From assembly GCA_020634875.1 (NCBI GenBank), contig JACKAX010000014.1, forward strand, positions 13,794 to 77,793: 64,000 nt of DNA, in the 5' to 3' direction. The position numbers and the translations under genes are program-made. Below the pieces are notes generated by a model, which saw only the letters and a list, made by a program, of their open reading frames with translations, searched no databases and was not told the origin of the DNA. Of the stretch, positions 9,649 to 18,330 are shown piece after piece (the stretch's first letter is position 1; each line of letters opens with the position of its first letter). This DNA comes from Anaerolineales bacterium (GTDB taxonomy: Bacteria > Chloroflexota > Anaerolineae > Anaerolineales > JABWBV01).

Positions 9649-10245
9649 TCAATCACCGAACTGAACACCTAAGGCGTCTGGGGAAACGGCAATATTTTGG
9701 AAATTTTCAAATGTCAAATCTCGGAAGGACAACCCTAAAGTACGTTGGGCTTTCTCAAACAGATATACGTAACTGTCGTTGATCCGCGCATCCCAATTCA
9801 AACTCAGTGCGCGGGCCGCGACTTGAATCGCTTCCGGCTTTGGCCCTTCGATCTCGGCGAACGTACCAATGGGGGTTTCATCGAAGACAATTTCAACCGT
9901 CTCATAATGATACGTGGTGCGGAATTTCTCGTAAATGAAACTCACTTCGTATCCCAATGCTTCAAACAAGGCTTTTGCCGCTTTAAAATTATCCACCTCA
10001 AATTCGATCTCCTGCCGGGCACGCACACCATCCTGCAAGACCCCCGGTCCTTTGTACGTCACTCGCATCTTTGCATCCTGTCGTAGGCGCAAAACCTGAT
10101 AGGAATCCCGCAAAGCAAGGGTAGGCGTATCGAACCGCAGATTGGTTTCATGTATCCGTGGTTTTTCCAGTTGCGCGCCGAGGATTCGCAATCGTTCGGT
10201 GAACGCGCCCGGATCGGAGATGAGAAATTTAACTTCGAGTTCCAT
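9649..10245 (-). CDS. CYTH-domain protein (class IV adenylate cyclase / thiamine triphosphatase family)
   Basis: This 198-residue protein starts with the family's ExExK signature (MELEVKF). It continues with alternating charged strands such as VLRLRQDAKMRVTYKGP and EIEFEV, and EIVFDETPIGTFAEIEGP, which form the tunnel fold that binds a triphosphate and metal ions. Members cleave or cyclise triphosphate substrates; which one applies here cannot be told. I chose the ATG at 10245 because the motif then sits at the N terminus and GGGAAAG precedes it; an in-frame ATG at 10257 would add four residues. Either way the gene overlaps the end of the upstream hydrolase gene, which suggests translational coupling. 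Confidence 0.85.
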   Translation of the reverse strand: MELEVKFLISDPGAFTERLRILGAQLEKPRIHETNLRFDTPTLALRDSYQVLRLRQDAKMRVTYKGPGVLQDGVRARQEIEFEVDNFKAAKALFEALGYEVSFIYEKFRTTYHYETVEIVFDETPIGTFAEIEGPKPEAIQVAARALSLNWDARINDSYVYLFEKAQRTLGLSFRDLTFENFQNIAVSPDALGVQFGD

Positions 10246-10972
10246 TTTCTTTCCCATTACCCGCTGCGTGGACGAATGCCTCAAATAATGACCGCATTTC
10301 GGACTGGTTGGGAAGCCATTCGGGGTGCCATTGCACGGCAAGGCCAAAGGGGTGGCCGGGCAGTTCAACCGCTTCGGGAATACCGTCAGGGGCAGTAGCG
10401 GTGAGGGTCAGGGAGGGGGCAAGGGTTTTGACCCCTTGATGGTGGAGGCTGTTCACCTGCACAATGGGTTGACCAAGGATATTCGCGAGGGTGGTTCCTT
10501 CATCTACTCTGACAGGATGGGCGAGAAAATCGCGCGGACGTCCGGGGAAAAAGTCATGTTTGAGGGCGTGGGGGTGTTGATCCTGAATATGGGTATACAA
10601 ACTACCTCCCAGCGCGACGTTGACAATCTGCAGGCCGCGGCAAATGCCCAAAAAGGGCGTCTGTTGATCCACCGCCTCCCGCACGAGGTGGATTTCCATC
10701 TGATCGCGTTCGGGATCAATCTCGTGGACAGTAGTATGTGAGGTTCCGGCGTACCGCGCGGGGTCAATATCTCCCCCGCCAGTAAACAAAATGCCATCTA
10801 TGGATTGTAAAATTTGGGTAAGATCATCATCTGCCAGGCCAACCGGAATGAGCACGGGCACGGCTCCGGCACGGACAACGGCTTTAACGTAAGCTTCGGT
10901 AATTGCAACGTAGATATAGCCGCGCTGGCTGTCGGCATGAAAAGTGGTGATCCCAATTAATGGTTTGGGCAT
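10229..10972 (-). CDS. Gamma-glutamyl-gamma-aminobutyrate hydrolase family (class I amidotransferase-like)
   Basis: The 247 residues show the Peptidase C26 pattern: MPKPLIGITTF at the start, DGILFTGGGDIDPARY, the nucleophile elbow FLGICRGLQIVNVALGG (Cys about 117), VNSLHHQG, and the catalytic His-Glu pair in AVQWHPEW. Relatives such as PuuD release glutamate from gamma-glutamyl-GABA or similar gamma-glutamyl compounds. The ATG at 10972 follows CAGGAGAACCG, a good ribosome-binding site, and drops a non-conserved leader. Its 3' end overlaps the CYTH gene. A terminator for rplS lies just before its start, so it probably has its own promoter or relies on readthrough. Confidence 0.9.
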   Translation of the reverse strand: MPKPLIGITTFHADSQRGYIYVAITEAYVKAVVRAGAVPVLIPVGLADDDLTQILQSIDGILFTGGGDIDPARYAGTSHTTVHEIDPERDQMEIHLVREAVDQQTPFLGICRGLQIVNVALGGSLYTHIQDQHPHALKHDFFPGRPRDFLAHPVRVDEGTTLANILGQPIVQVNSLHHQGVKTLAPSLTLTATAPDGIPEAVELPGHPFGLAVQWHPEWLPNQSEMRSLFEAFVHAAGNGKENGTRS

Positions 10973-10989
10973 CGGTTCTCCTGAAAATT

Positions 10990-11024
10990 GAAAACAGAAA
11001 AGGGCGCAGTGAGACACTGCACCC
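10990..11024 (-). terminator. Likely rplS terminator
   Basis: On the minus strand an imperfect 10-bp stem (GGGTGCAGTG / CACTGCGCCC, 11002-11024) with a 3-nt loop is followed by TTTTCTGTTTTC. Between it and the rplS stop is another nested inverted repeat (AAACCGG / CCGGTTT, 11055-11090). Confidence 0.65.
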
Positions 11025-11102
11025 TTTGAAAAAAATCGGGTTTTTACTTCTTTAAACCGGACTGCCCATTGAAAAGGGTAAAACCGGTTTTTGCAGGCCT
11101 GG

Positions 11103-11456
11103 TTAGTTGTTAAAGCGCTGTTTGAGGCGTGCGCTCTTACCAGTGCGTTCGCGTAGGAAGTACAAGCGGGAGCGGCGCACGAAGGAGCGGCGTTCTATAA
11201 CGACTTTTTCCACCAGCGGCGAGCGGCGGAGGAAGGTGCGTTCCACCCCAATCCCATTGCTGGCGACACGACGTACAGTGAAATTGGCTTCATTTGCGCC
11301 ATCGCGCACGCGAATGACCGTGCCGCGGAAAACCTGGATACGTTCGCGGTTTCCTTCTTTAATGCGGACATGCACATCCACTACATCCCCGGGGCGAAGC
11401 TGGGGGACATTGGGATTTTCGGGGGCAAGAACAGAGTTCAAAATTTCCTGGCTCAT
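11103..11456 (-). CDS. rplS: 50S ribosomal protein L19
   Basis: The 117-residue protein has the L19 core: LRPGDVVDVHVRIKEGNRER, VFRGTVIRVRDG, FTVRRVASNGIGVERTF and the basic C terminus RSRLYFLRERTGKSARLKQ. It sits at the interface of the 50S and 30S subunits near the L14-L19 bridge. The gene stands alone rather than in the usual rpsP-rimM-trmD-rplS order. Its leader, shared back to back with gatB, holds a terminator-like hairpin (separate entry), which suggests attenuation or autoregulation, but that is an inference. Confidence 0.97.
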   Translation of the reverse strand: MSQEILNSVLAPENPNVPQLRPGDVVDVHVRIKEGNRERIQVFRGTVIRVRDGANEANFTVRRVASNGIGVERTFLRRSPLVEKVVIERRSFVRRSRLYFLRERTGKSARLKQRFNN

Positions 11457-11478
11457 TACGAATTCCTCAAAATTGCAA

Positions 11479-11499
11479 AATAAAACCGCCTCAGGCGGT
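11479..11499 (-). promoter_or_regulatory. Terminator-like hairpin in the rplS leader
   Basis: On the minus strand ACCGCC-TGA-GGCGGT is a perfect 6-bp stem with a 3-nt loop, followed by TTTTATTTTG, and lies 23-44 bases before the rplS ATG. No gene upstream on this strand needs a terminator here because gatB is divergent, so it may act as an attenuator of rplS. Confidence 0.4.
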
Positions 11500-11604
11500 A
11501 TAGTTAGCGGTTTAAGTAAGCGTCACATGGTTTCTAGCAACGCGGGGCGGGATTGTAACATAGGGAAGGGGGTTTGGGAAGTGTCTGAATTTTAATCCAT
11601 CTGG

Positions 11605-11610
11605 TAAAAT
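11605..11610 (+). promoter_or_regulatory. Candidate extended -10 box of gatB (leaderless start)
   Basis: TGGTAAAAT ends 8 bases before the gatB ATG at 11619 and no Shine-Dalgarno sequence is present. Transcription would begin at or within one or two bases of the start codon. The -35 region is not convincing. Confidence 0.4.
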
Positions 11611-11618
11611 CCCTCCCC

Positions 11619-13154
11619 ATGACAACTTACGAACCTGTTATCGGCCTGGAAACTCACGCCGAACTCCTCACTGCCTCCAAGATGTTTTGCGCCTGCCCGG
11701 TCGTGGACGTGACTTCCGCACCTCCGAACAGTGCCGTGTGCCCTATCTGTGCGGGAATGCCGGGCACGCTTCCCGTCATCAACCGCCGCGCCGTCGAATA
11801 TGCCCTCCGCGTCGCTATTGCGCTGGACTGTGAAATCTTCCCCACCAGCATCTTCGCCCGCAAAAACTACTTCTACCCCGACCTGCCCAAAGGCTACCAG
11901 ATTTCCCAATACGAAGAACCCCTCGCCCGCCACGGCAAACTGACCATTCGCACCAGCCAGGGCGAAAAAGAAATCCGCATCCGCCGCGTGCATCTGGAAG
12001 AAGATACGGGGAAATCGGTGCATGTGGAGGGGATAGCGAGTGAGCAAGTAGCAAGTAGCGAGTGGCAAGTGGGCGAGTCAGGCGATCAGCAATCACCCAA
12101 TCACCCAATCACCCAATCACTCAACTACTCCCTCATTGACCTCAACCGCTCCGGCGTTCCCCTCCTTGAAATCGTCACCGAACCCGATCTCCACTCCCCT
12201 GAGGAAGTGAGCGCGTTTGCCCGCGCCTTGCGGGATATTTTGGTTTACGTGGGCGTCAACTCTGGGGACTTGCAAAAAGGCGTGCTCCGCGTCGAGCCAA
12301 ACATCTCCGTGCGCCCCGTGGGAACCGAAACCCTCGGCACGCGCACCGAAGTCAAAAACCTGAACAGCTTCCGTGCCCTTGAACGCGCCGTGGACTACGA
12401 AATCACCCGGCAAATCAGCGTGTTGGACGCGGGCGGCAAGATCGTCCAAGAAACCGTCGGCTGGGACGAAGCCCAGCAAATCACCTTCTCTCAACGGAGC
12501 AAAGAAGAAGCCCACGACTACCGCTACTTCCCCGAACCCGACCTTCCCCCGCTCGTGCTGGAAGAAACCTACATCGCTGCCGTCCGCGCCGCCCTCCCCG
12601 AACTCCCCTACCCGCGCTTCCGCCGCTTCATCGCCCAATACAACCTCAGCGAATACGACGCCGACGTCCTCACCACCGAACGCGCCACCGCCGACTACTA
12701 CGAACAAGTCCTCGCCGCCGCGCCCGACATGTCCCCCAAAACCGTCGCCAACTGGATCACCGGCGATTTATTCGCCCTCCTGAACGAGGCCGGGAAAACG
12801 ATTGAGAATTCCATGCCCCCCGCACGGTTGGGCGAATTGCTCGAACTGTTGGGGAAAGGTTCGATCAACCAAACCATCGCCAAACGCGTGCTCACCGAAA
12901 TGTTCGCCACCGGGCAATCCGCCGCCGAAATCGTCAAAGCGCAAGGACTAGGTCAAATTTCTGACACCAGTTTCATCGAAGGGCTGATCAACGAAGTGCT
13001 CGCCGCCAACCCCGAACAGGTCGAAAGTTTCCGCGCGGGCAAAGAAACCGTCTTCAACTACCTCTTCGGCCAAACCATGCGCCGTGCGGGCGGCAAAGCC
13101 AACCCCCAAGTTGTACAAACCCTCCTCCGCACAAAACTCACCGGGAACTCTTAG
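11619..13154 (+). CDS. gatB: Asp/Glu-tRNA(Asn/Gln) amidotransferase subunit B
   Basis: The protein transamidates misacylated Glu-tRNA(Gln) and Asp-tRNA(Asn) as part of GatCAB. The start [20 protein letters not shown], then [52 protein letters not shown] and [16 protein letters not shown] are conserved GatB stretches, and the C-terminal helical and YqeY-like tail is complete ([17 protein letters not shown]). The length of 511 residues exceeds the usual 475-490 because about 31 residues (roughly 139-169) are inserted right before [10 protein letters not shown]. This insert is encoded by two kinds of short tandem repeat and looks like intergenic DNA captured in frame. gatA and gatC are not in the window. 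The start is probably leaderless. Confidence 0.96.
   Translation: MTTYEPVIGLETHAELLTASKMFCACPVVDVTSAPPNSAVCPICAGMPGTLPVINRRAVEYALRVAIALDCEIFPTSIFARKNYFYPDLPKGYQISQYEEPLARHGKLTIRTSQGEKEIRIRRVHLEEDTGKSVHVEGIASEQVASSEWQVGESGDQQSPNHPITQSLNYSLIDLNRSGVPLLEIVTEPDLHSPEEVSAFARALRDILVYVGVNSGDLQKGVLRVEPNISVRPVGTETLGTRTEVKNLNSFRALERAVDYEITRQISVLDAGGKIVQETVGWDEAQQITFSQRSKEEAHDYRYFPEPDLPPLVLEETYIAAVRAALPELPYPRFRRFIAQYNLSEYDADVLTTERATADYYEQVLAAAPDMSPKTVANWITGDLFALLNEAGKTIENSMPPARLGELLELLGKGSINQTIAKRVLTEMFATGQSAAEIVKAQGLGQISDTSFIEGLINEVLAANPEQVESFRAGKETVFNYLFGQTMRRAGGKANPQVVQTLLRTKLTGNS
12030..12120 (+). repeat. Two short tandem repeats inserted in frame within gatB
   Basis: From about 12043 to 12078 there are degenerate 7-nt units (AAGTAGC, GAGTGGC, AAGTGGG), and from 12091 to 12120 an 8-nt unit AATCACCC is repeated three times plus a partial copy. 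Together they encode the low-complexity insert of GatB. The reading frame is kept across the insert. Confidence 0.85.
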
Positions 13155-13205
13155 CCTGCGTTCAGCGTTCTAAACAGGTTGCAACTCTCACCTTCGGAGG
13201 TATTT

Positions 13206-14429
13206 ATGCGCCACCAGACTCTTTTTAAGGGGGCTTTCTTGGGGATTATTTTGATTTTTACCCTGACCCTGACCGCCTGCCGGGGCGAAAATCTTCCCGC
13301 TCCGACATCCACCGCCCCCCCTTCCCAAACCCTCACGGACACCCCGCAACCGACCGCTACCCTCACCCCCACCGCGACCGCCACGCTTACGGAGACGCCT
13401 TCTCCGACCCCCACCATCACCCCCTCCCCCACCCTGATCGCCTACGGGCCTCTCGCCTTCCCCGCCAACGTCAACCCTCTCACCGGGTTAACCGTCCCCA
13501 ACCCCCAGATTCTCCAACGTCTTCCCGTTCTCGTCAAAGTCTCCAACTTCCCCCGCAGTTTACGCCCCCACGCGGGGCTCTCCTTCGCCGACCATGTCTA
13601 CGAATATTACATCGGCGCAGGGGCTACCCGTTTTGTCGCCGTCTACTACGGGCAAGATACCGAACAAGCCGGGCCGGTGCGTTCCGCCCGGTTGATTGAC
13701 ATCGGCCTCGCGAACGCCTATCAAGGCATCCTCGCCTTTGTCAGCGCCGACGAGTTTGTGTTTGTCCGCGTGGTAAATTCCCTGTTAGATCGGGCCATCA
13801 CCGAAAGCAGTAATACCTGCCCAGGCTTGTGCCGCACCGGAAACGGCGATGTCAACAGCGTCTTTGTAGATACCGCCGCCCTCACCCAATATGCTATCGA
13901 GCAACGCAAGGTCGCCACCACCGCGCCCAATCTGGAAGGGATGCGCTTCGACCCCGTTATCCCCACTGGAAACGGCGAAGGAAAACGCCTGCAAGTGCGT
14001 TATGCCATCAACACGATCAGCGAGTGGCGCTACGATGCCGCGTCCAGCAAATACCTGCGCTGGATCGAAAATGTGGATGAAGAAAATAACGTTACCTTAG
14101 TTCCTCTCACCGACCGGCTCACCGACGAACAACTGGCCTTTTCCAACGTTGTTGTCCTCTTCGCCGCCTATACCGAACTCAAGCCCACCTTGCACGATAT
14201 TGAAATCTTGGGCAACACCTTTGGCCGCCGCGCGATCTTATATCGGGATGGACAACAAATCGAACTGGTGTGGAAAGCTGTTGGCAACCAACCCCTCCAA
14301 TTTTTCTACCCCGATGGAACCCCCGCCCCGTTCAAACCGGGCAATACCTGGTTTGAAGTTGTTGGCGTCAACTCGGTCATCACCGAAGTCACCCCCGGAG
14401 AGTGGGAAGTGGAGTTTCACCTACCATGA
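13206..14429 (+). CDS. DUF3048-type lipoprotein (YerB-like)
   Basis: The ATG at 13206 follows CGGAGGTATTT. The 407-residue product has a lipoprotein signal with lipobox LTAC (about residues 19-22), then a Thr/Pro-rich linker (about 25-78), then a large extracytoplasmic domain. VNPLTGLTVPNPQILQRLPV, GLSFADHVYEYYIGAGATRF and GPVRSARLIDIGLA are typical of the DUF3048 family, known from Bacillus YerB. The molecular function of the family is not established. It is 51 bp after gatB on the same strand and overlaps the next gene by 4 bp (ATGA), so these two are translationally coupled. A cell-surface location is inferred. Confidence 0.85.
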   Translation: MRHQTLFKGAFLGIILIFTLTLTACRGENLPAPTSTAPPSQTLTDTPQPTATLTPTATATLTETPSPTPTITPSPTLIAYGPLAFPANVNPLTGLTVPNPQILQRLPVLVKVSNFPRSLRPHAGLSFADHVYEYYIGAGATRFVAVYYGQDTEQAGPVRSARLIDIGLANAYQGILAFVSADEFVFVRVVNSLLDRAITESSNTCPGLCRTGNGDVNSVFVDTAALTQYAIEQRKVATTAPNLEGMRFDPVIPTGNGEGKRLQVRYAINTISEWRYDAASSKYLRWIENVDEENNVTLVPLTDRLTDEQLAFSNVVVLFAAYTELKPTLHDIEILGNTFGRRAILYRDGQQIELVWKAVGNQPLQFFYPDGTPAPFKPGNTWFEVVGVNSVITEVTPGEWEVEFHLP

Positions 14430-14812
14430 TCATTCATCTCACCACCAAAACCGCCTGGCAAGCCGCCCAACACGCGGGCGCATATCGCGCCGATTCCCTT
14501 GAAAAAGAGGGCTTTATCCACTGTTCAACGCAAGAACAAATTCTTCCCGTGGCAAATTTCCTGTATCGGGGGATTCCCGAACTCGTGTTGTTATGGCTCG
14601 ACCCTGCGCGCGTACACGCAGAAATCCGATGGGAACCACCCGTTCACCCTGGAGCCTCTGAAAATTCCGAAAGCGCTCCAGCCCCCGCCGCGACGAACCT
14701 TTTTCCGCACATTTACGGCCCTATCAATCTCAATGCTGTTTTTGAGGTAGTAGATTTTCTACCAGATGTAGATGGCATTTTCCGGCAAGTGCCCGGAAGC
14801 GCGGTGACATAA
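14426..14812 (+). CDS. DUF952 family protein
   Basis: This 128-residue protein has the DUF952 pattern: MIIHLTTKTAWQAAQ, YRADSLEKEGFIHCST, LLWLDPARVHAEIRWE and FPHIYGPINLNAVFEV. The family has an ADP-ribosyltransferase-like fold by report, but its activity is not established. The start overlaps the stop of the DUF3048 lipoprotein gene (ATGA). The residues between about 72 and 92 are a low-complexity Pro/Ala/Ser loop not normally prominent in the family. A strong bidirectional terminator follows. Confidence 0.85.
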   Translation: MIIHLTTKTAWQAAQHAGAYRADSLEKEGFIHCSTQEQILPVANFLYRGIPELVLLWLDPARVHAEIRWEPPVHPGASENSESAPAPAATNLFPHIYGPINLNAVFEVVDFLPDVDGIFRQVPGSAVT

Positions 14813-14823
14813 GCGTTTCAAAC

Positions 14824-14854
14824 AAAAAAGAGAAGCCTGAGCTTCTCTTTTTTT
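14824..14854. terminator. Bidirectional terminator
   Basis: A-run, AGAGAAGC, loop CTGA, GCTTCTCT and a T-run form a perfect stem between the convergent DUF952 gene and the LPXTG-like gene; it can serve both strands. Confidence 0.9.
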
Positions 14855-14883
14855 GTTGCACATGTGCTGCAATGGAATGTCTA

Positions 14884-15480
14884 TTAACTAGATGCTGCGC
14901 GCAGCCTTCGGGCAAAGATGATTAACACCACCGCCAGGATCGCCAAACCAATCAGTCCAGCCAATCCGCCACCAGCAATATCATCGGCAAAGCCAGTTGT
15001 GGGCAAGGAGGTAGGTAAGGCTGTGGAGGTATTGACAGGGGTGGATTGGGCAGCCAGGGTTAACAACGCTTCCACCGTTTGTGTCAGGCTAATGTTGGTG
15101 TTGTCCGGGGTATCTGTGGCCTGTACAACTACCTGAGTGGGCGTAGGTGTGGTAGTAGGGCTGGGCGTAATGGTAGGTGTCGCCGTCCAGGAGGAGGCTT
15201 CCGAGGTTTGCGCCACTGCCAAAGCCTGTTCCGTTTGTTGGGCATAGGCAATTGCTGCTTCGGTTTGCAGGGCGGCGCGGCCTCCCCCCGCGTTGTTCCG
15301 CGAAATGAAGAAGAAGGTCACAATACAGATAAAGGTGAGAAGCGTGATGATAGCTAGAATTCCCACAAGAATCCAAAATCTTCGATTACCGGACTCTTCC
15401 GCAGGTTCTTCGCCCGTGTTCTCATCTGTCTCATCAATATCTTCAAAATCAAAATCTTTGTCATCAAAATCGTCAGCCAT
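14884..15480 (-). CDS. LPXTG-like surface protein with two membrane segments
   Basis: The 198-residue product has a very acidic N terminus (DDFDDKDFDFEDIDETDE, about 1-25), a membrane segment (about 34-57), an Ala/Gln/Glu and Thr/Pro-rich extracellular stalk, and a C-terminal LPTTGF followed by a hydrophobic stretch and RRLR, which is the layout of a sortase signal. An uncleaved N-terminal anchor together with a sortase motif is unusual. The gene is the last of an eight-gene minus-strand operon, 10 bp after its neighbour. No sortase is encoded in the window. The LPXTG reading rests on motif and charge pattern only. Confidence 0.75.
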   Translation of the reverse strand: MADDFDDKDFDFEDIDETDENTGEEPAEESGNRRFWILVGILAIITLLTFICIVTFFFISRNNAGGGRAALQTEAAIAYAQQTEQALAVAQTSEASSWTATPTITPSPTTTPTPTQVVVQATDTPDNTNISLTQTVEALLTLAAQSTPVNTSTALPTSLPTTGFADDIAGGGLAGLIGLAILAVVLIIFARRLRAASS

Positions 15481-15490
15481 GCTGCACTCC

Positions 15491-16567
15491 TTAGAATAAG
15501 ATTTCCAGGTTGGTCAGCGGCACAATCGCCTCGGACGCCTGGGCAGAATCGTCTGTCTCAAATTGGATTTTTGCGGCAGGAGCACGCAATCCGTTGGGAA
15601 AAATAGTCAGGCCGGGTAAAAGAACTGCGATACGGCCAAGTTTACCTTGATGGGGAGCGCGGGTCACTCGGATCCGCTGATCAGGAGCCAAGAGGGCGGC
15701 TTCTGGAGGAATTTCTGAATCACTCAGATTCGCCGCATCAATGGCGATAAATATTTCAGGACGAGTATCATGTGCTCGATCAAAGGGTTCCGCATTGATT
15801 GTCACAACCCGTTTTTGATTCGTACTTAGGAGCTTGAAAGCCGCCGGATTGTAGCCCAATGCGCCAAAACCCTCCGTTACCAAGACAGGAAATGGTGTCG
15901 TCTGGGCTAATGGCAAAAGTTCAGGAGCCAAGCTGGCTAGAATCAGGCCACGCAAATTTTTGTCTGCCGCGGCTTTCAACGCACTTGCCTGGACACAGGT
16001 TCCTGCCATGACAACAGCGCCTTTGAGATTTTCAGTCAATTGGCTAGCAGAAAGTTCCTGAGTCGGGTTCGTAGCTAAAACAGATAACGGGCCGCCGTTA
16101 ATTTTTCCGTTGCCCCATAACCCTTGAATCAAAGCACCGGTTGCACTGATGATAACGCCGCGTTCGTGAATTAATTCTGCAACTGTGCCGGGATACCCAG
16201 CCTTCAACTCAAAGGGTTCCGCTGTGCGCCGGATCAGGATCTGTCCACCGGCCACAAAGACAATCGTACCATCCACAGGGGCGCGGACAATCCGTTTGCC
16301 AATCTTACCCCGTGAGGCAATGATGTCACCCTGATGAATTTCATTGCCCAAAAACCGCTCAATGTATTGTTCTGTTTGTCCTTCGGAAATTCCTAACCCG
16401 CGAGCTACATTTAGCAAATAATGACGCGGAGCAAGGTGGGCCGTTGCAACCACATCCGTCGCACGGACTGCTTGGCCTTTCCGAACGGAGACATCCCCCG
16501 CAACAGGCAGAAGGCGTTTTCGGCGGATAGTAGTCAGAGGGGTAATAAATGTCACAGGAGCCAGCAT
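15491..16567 (-). CDS. Unknown protein with a beta-barrel-like segment, partner of the MutL-like protein
   Basis: I do not recognise this 358-residue protein. It has no signal peptide or membrane segment. Residues about 70-125 contain GNEIHQGDIIASRG and RIVRAPVDGTIVFVAGGQI, which resemble the beta-barrel or hybrid motifs of carrier-like domains (APVDGTIV). Residues about 130-240 contain two Gly/Ala-rich stretches such as AVVMAGTCVQASALKAAA and GLILASLAPELLPLA that look like Rossmann-type or repeat folds. It starts one base after the stop of the MutL-like gene, so the two are almost certainly co-translated. A role as adaptor or regulator of that protein is inference only. Confidence 0.75.
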   Translation of the reverse strand: MLAPVTFITPLTTIRRKRLLPVAGDVSVRKGQAVRATDVVATAHLAPRHYLLNVARGLGISEGQTEQYIERFLGNEIHQGDIIASRGKIGKRIVRAPVDGTIVFVAGGQILIRRTAEPFELKAGYPGTVAELIHERGVIISATGALIQGLWGNGKINGGPLSVLATNPTQELSASQLTENLKGAVVMAGTCVQASALKAAADKNLRGLILASLAPELLPLAQTTPFPVLVTEGFGALGYNPAAFKLLSTNQKRVVTINAEPFDRAHDTRPEIFIAIDAANLSDSEIPPEAALLAPDQRIRVTRAPHQGKLGRIAVLLPGLTIFPNGLRAPAAKIQFETDDSAQASEAIVPLTNLEILF

Positions 16568-18325
16568 TTAACTCTCCAAAACCTTACGCCATTGCCTAAA
16601 CAGTTCCTGACGCTCTTCGGCACCCGAAGGCAAACGCAAAGGACGACCGCGAGCATCAATCACCAGCCCCATATCTGCAACCATGCGAAGCGTGACTCCT
16701 CCCCCTAATCCAGGCCGTCCCATCCCTAAATCAGCCCGATTGAGAGGTTGCAAGGAGAGTTTGATTTCCCCACCTGCATGAAGGGGTATCTTCTCCAAAG
16801 AACCTTGCATGATTTCCATTTTTTGCTCTTCACCTGATTCGTAGGCAATTCGTAATCGCAAAATCGGAGTACCGGACCGCGCGGAAGAAATTGGGGCAAT
16901 CACCGTGGCTAAGTTAAGTAAAGCTCCGCTATCAATGATCTGCACCGCCATCATGGGATTGAGTTCCGCGGCTGCCCCCAGCGAAGAAATCAAATTAAAG
17001 GTATCGAGCAAAACGGGTGTAAATCCAGTCAGTTCCAATCCATCCAACAACATCAACAGACTTTGGGCACGCGAAGGGGCATTAGTTAACACGCTGCCGG
17101 AGGCAAGAACCGGTTCAAACCAGGGCAGATAGTTCCCTGAAGCACGAGGAGCCTGGGAAGAAAAGTAAGGTTGACTCAAGCGAACAGCTGTTCGCATAAT
17201 TTCGCGGGCGAGGGCTTGCTCAATTTCCATCTCTGTGGCGGTCATAGGCAAGCTATTGGGATAGGCACTTTTATACTGGATGTATGCATGGACTTCATTG
17301 TTTGAAACCGGTGTAGCAGTCCAGCGAGCAATATCACTGAGTTTGGTGTGATCTAATAGGTGAGGCAACACCGCGCCCAGGCCTAAGTAGGGATAAACAC
17401 GATGATTCAAAGTATCCCCAAATGCCGCCGCAATAGTAGTGGAACCTGCCCCAATATCTACCCCCAAAACGCCTTTGTTAGGGGGATAGGATTTACCAAA
17501 AAACCGGATGATGCGGGCAAACCCCTGAGTAGTTGGCATCAACCGTCCCCCACTCCAATTACTCAACTCATTTAATGGGGCATTATCCCGAACGCGGATT
17601 TTCCGATACACCTCACGCAAATTTCCCTGGGCTGGTGCGAGTTGTTCCTCGTCCAACGTTGGGCGCACGTTCGGAGCGATATCTACGGTGGTAATTCCAC
17701 CTAAATCGCCTTGCACTTCTTCGGCTACCGCGCTATTCCCTCCGAAGAGGATTTGTGGACGTTGACTTTCTGGTAAAAGATAACAGGCCAGGCCGATAGA
17801 CTCTATTAACTTAGAAACGGATTTGGAAGCTCCATTTTCAGTTCCTCCAGATATCACAATTAAATCCGGATGGGCTTTTAAGATCACATCAATGCGTTCT
17901 TCCAATTTGCGCCGATCATTCATGCCGATCGTGTCTAAGATTGTGGCATAGGTACTTGACAATAAGTTTTGGACACTTTCGAGAGAGATATCTTCGAGCA
18001 AGCCAACCGCAATTGTCCGTAAAGGTTCTCCCGCGGAAACTGTGGCGACAACCGCATCCACGCCGTTACCTTCTCGATCCGTGGGGACAATGATACCTGT
18101 ATCTACATGAAACAGAATGCGGCCGGTCATTTCCTGCACCTGTTCAAGTGCCAATTGAACGCCTTCGCTAGCATCACGATAAGGGGCCATTAAGGTGGTG
18201 GGGGAAACGCCTACTGCAATGAGCCGGTAAGTGCCATCTACATCATCAAATAGAAACGCACGTGTGCTGGCGTGCCCCACATCAATGGCGATTAATGAAG
18301 TTCCAGTGTAAACGGTGTCGGTCAT
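16568..18325 (-). CDS. MutL/GlmL-type actin-fold ATPase (glutamate mutase-associated family)
   Basis: The 585-residue protein carries actin-like ATPase signatures: a phosphate-1 loop SLIAIDVGHASTRAFLFDD at the N terminus, SGGTENGASKS, and a second loop VLGVDIGAGSTTIAAAFGD in the middle. This matches the family annotated as glutamate mutase MutL (reactivating-factor-like; not the mismatch-repair MutL). Typical members are about 460 residues, so this one is longer, and no B12-dependent mutase subunits are near. Instead it sits in the middle of an operon of membrane proteins, which suggests a different job in this lineage. I chose the ATG at 18325, just after the stop of the previous gene; an ATG at 18355 would cause a 25-bp overlap. 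Confidence 0.8.
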   Translation of the reverse strand: MTDTVYTGTSLIAIDVGHASTRAFLFDDVDGTYRLIAVGVSPTTLMAPYRDASEGVQLALEQVQEMTGRILFHVDTGIIVPTDREGNGVDAVVATVSAGEPLRTIAVGLLEDISLESVQNLLSSTYATILDTIGMNDRRKLEERIDVILKAHPDLIVISGGTENGASKSVSKLIESIGLACYLLPESQRPQILFGGNSAVAEEVQGDLGGITTVDIAPNVRPTLDEEQLAPAQGNLREVYRKIRVRDNAPLNELSNWSGGRLMPTTQGFARIIRFFGKSYPPNKGVLGVDIGAGSTTIAAAFGDTLNHRVYPYLGLGAVLPHLLDHTKLSDIARWTATPVSNNEVHAYIQYKSAYPNSLPMTATEMEIEQALAREIMRTAVRLSQPYFSSQAPRASGNYLPWFEPVLASGSVLTNAPSRAQSLLMLLDGLELTGFTPVLLDTFNLISSLGAAAELNPMMAVQIIDSGALLNLATVIAPISSARSGTPILRLRIAYESGEEQKMEIMQGSLEKIPLHAGGEIKLSLQPLNRADLGMGRPGLGGGVTLRMVADMGLVIDARGRPLRLPSGAEERQELFRQWRKVLES

Positions 18326-18330
18326 GTCGT

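Noticed and set aside
12117..12707. 196-codon minus-strand frame opposite gatB.
   Set aside because: It is a composition shadow of gatB, whose conserved blocks cover the same bases.
16568..18325. DNA mismatch repair protein MutL.
   Set aside because: The protein has actin-fold phosphate loops and none of the GHKL ATPase motifs; the shared name refers to the glutamate mutase-associated family.
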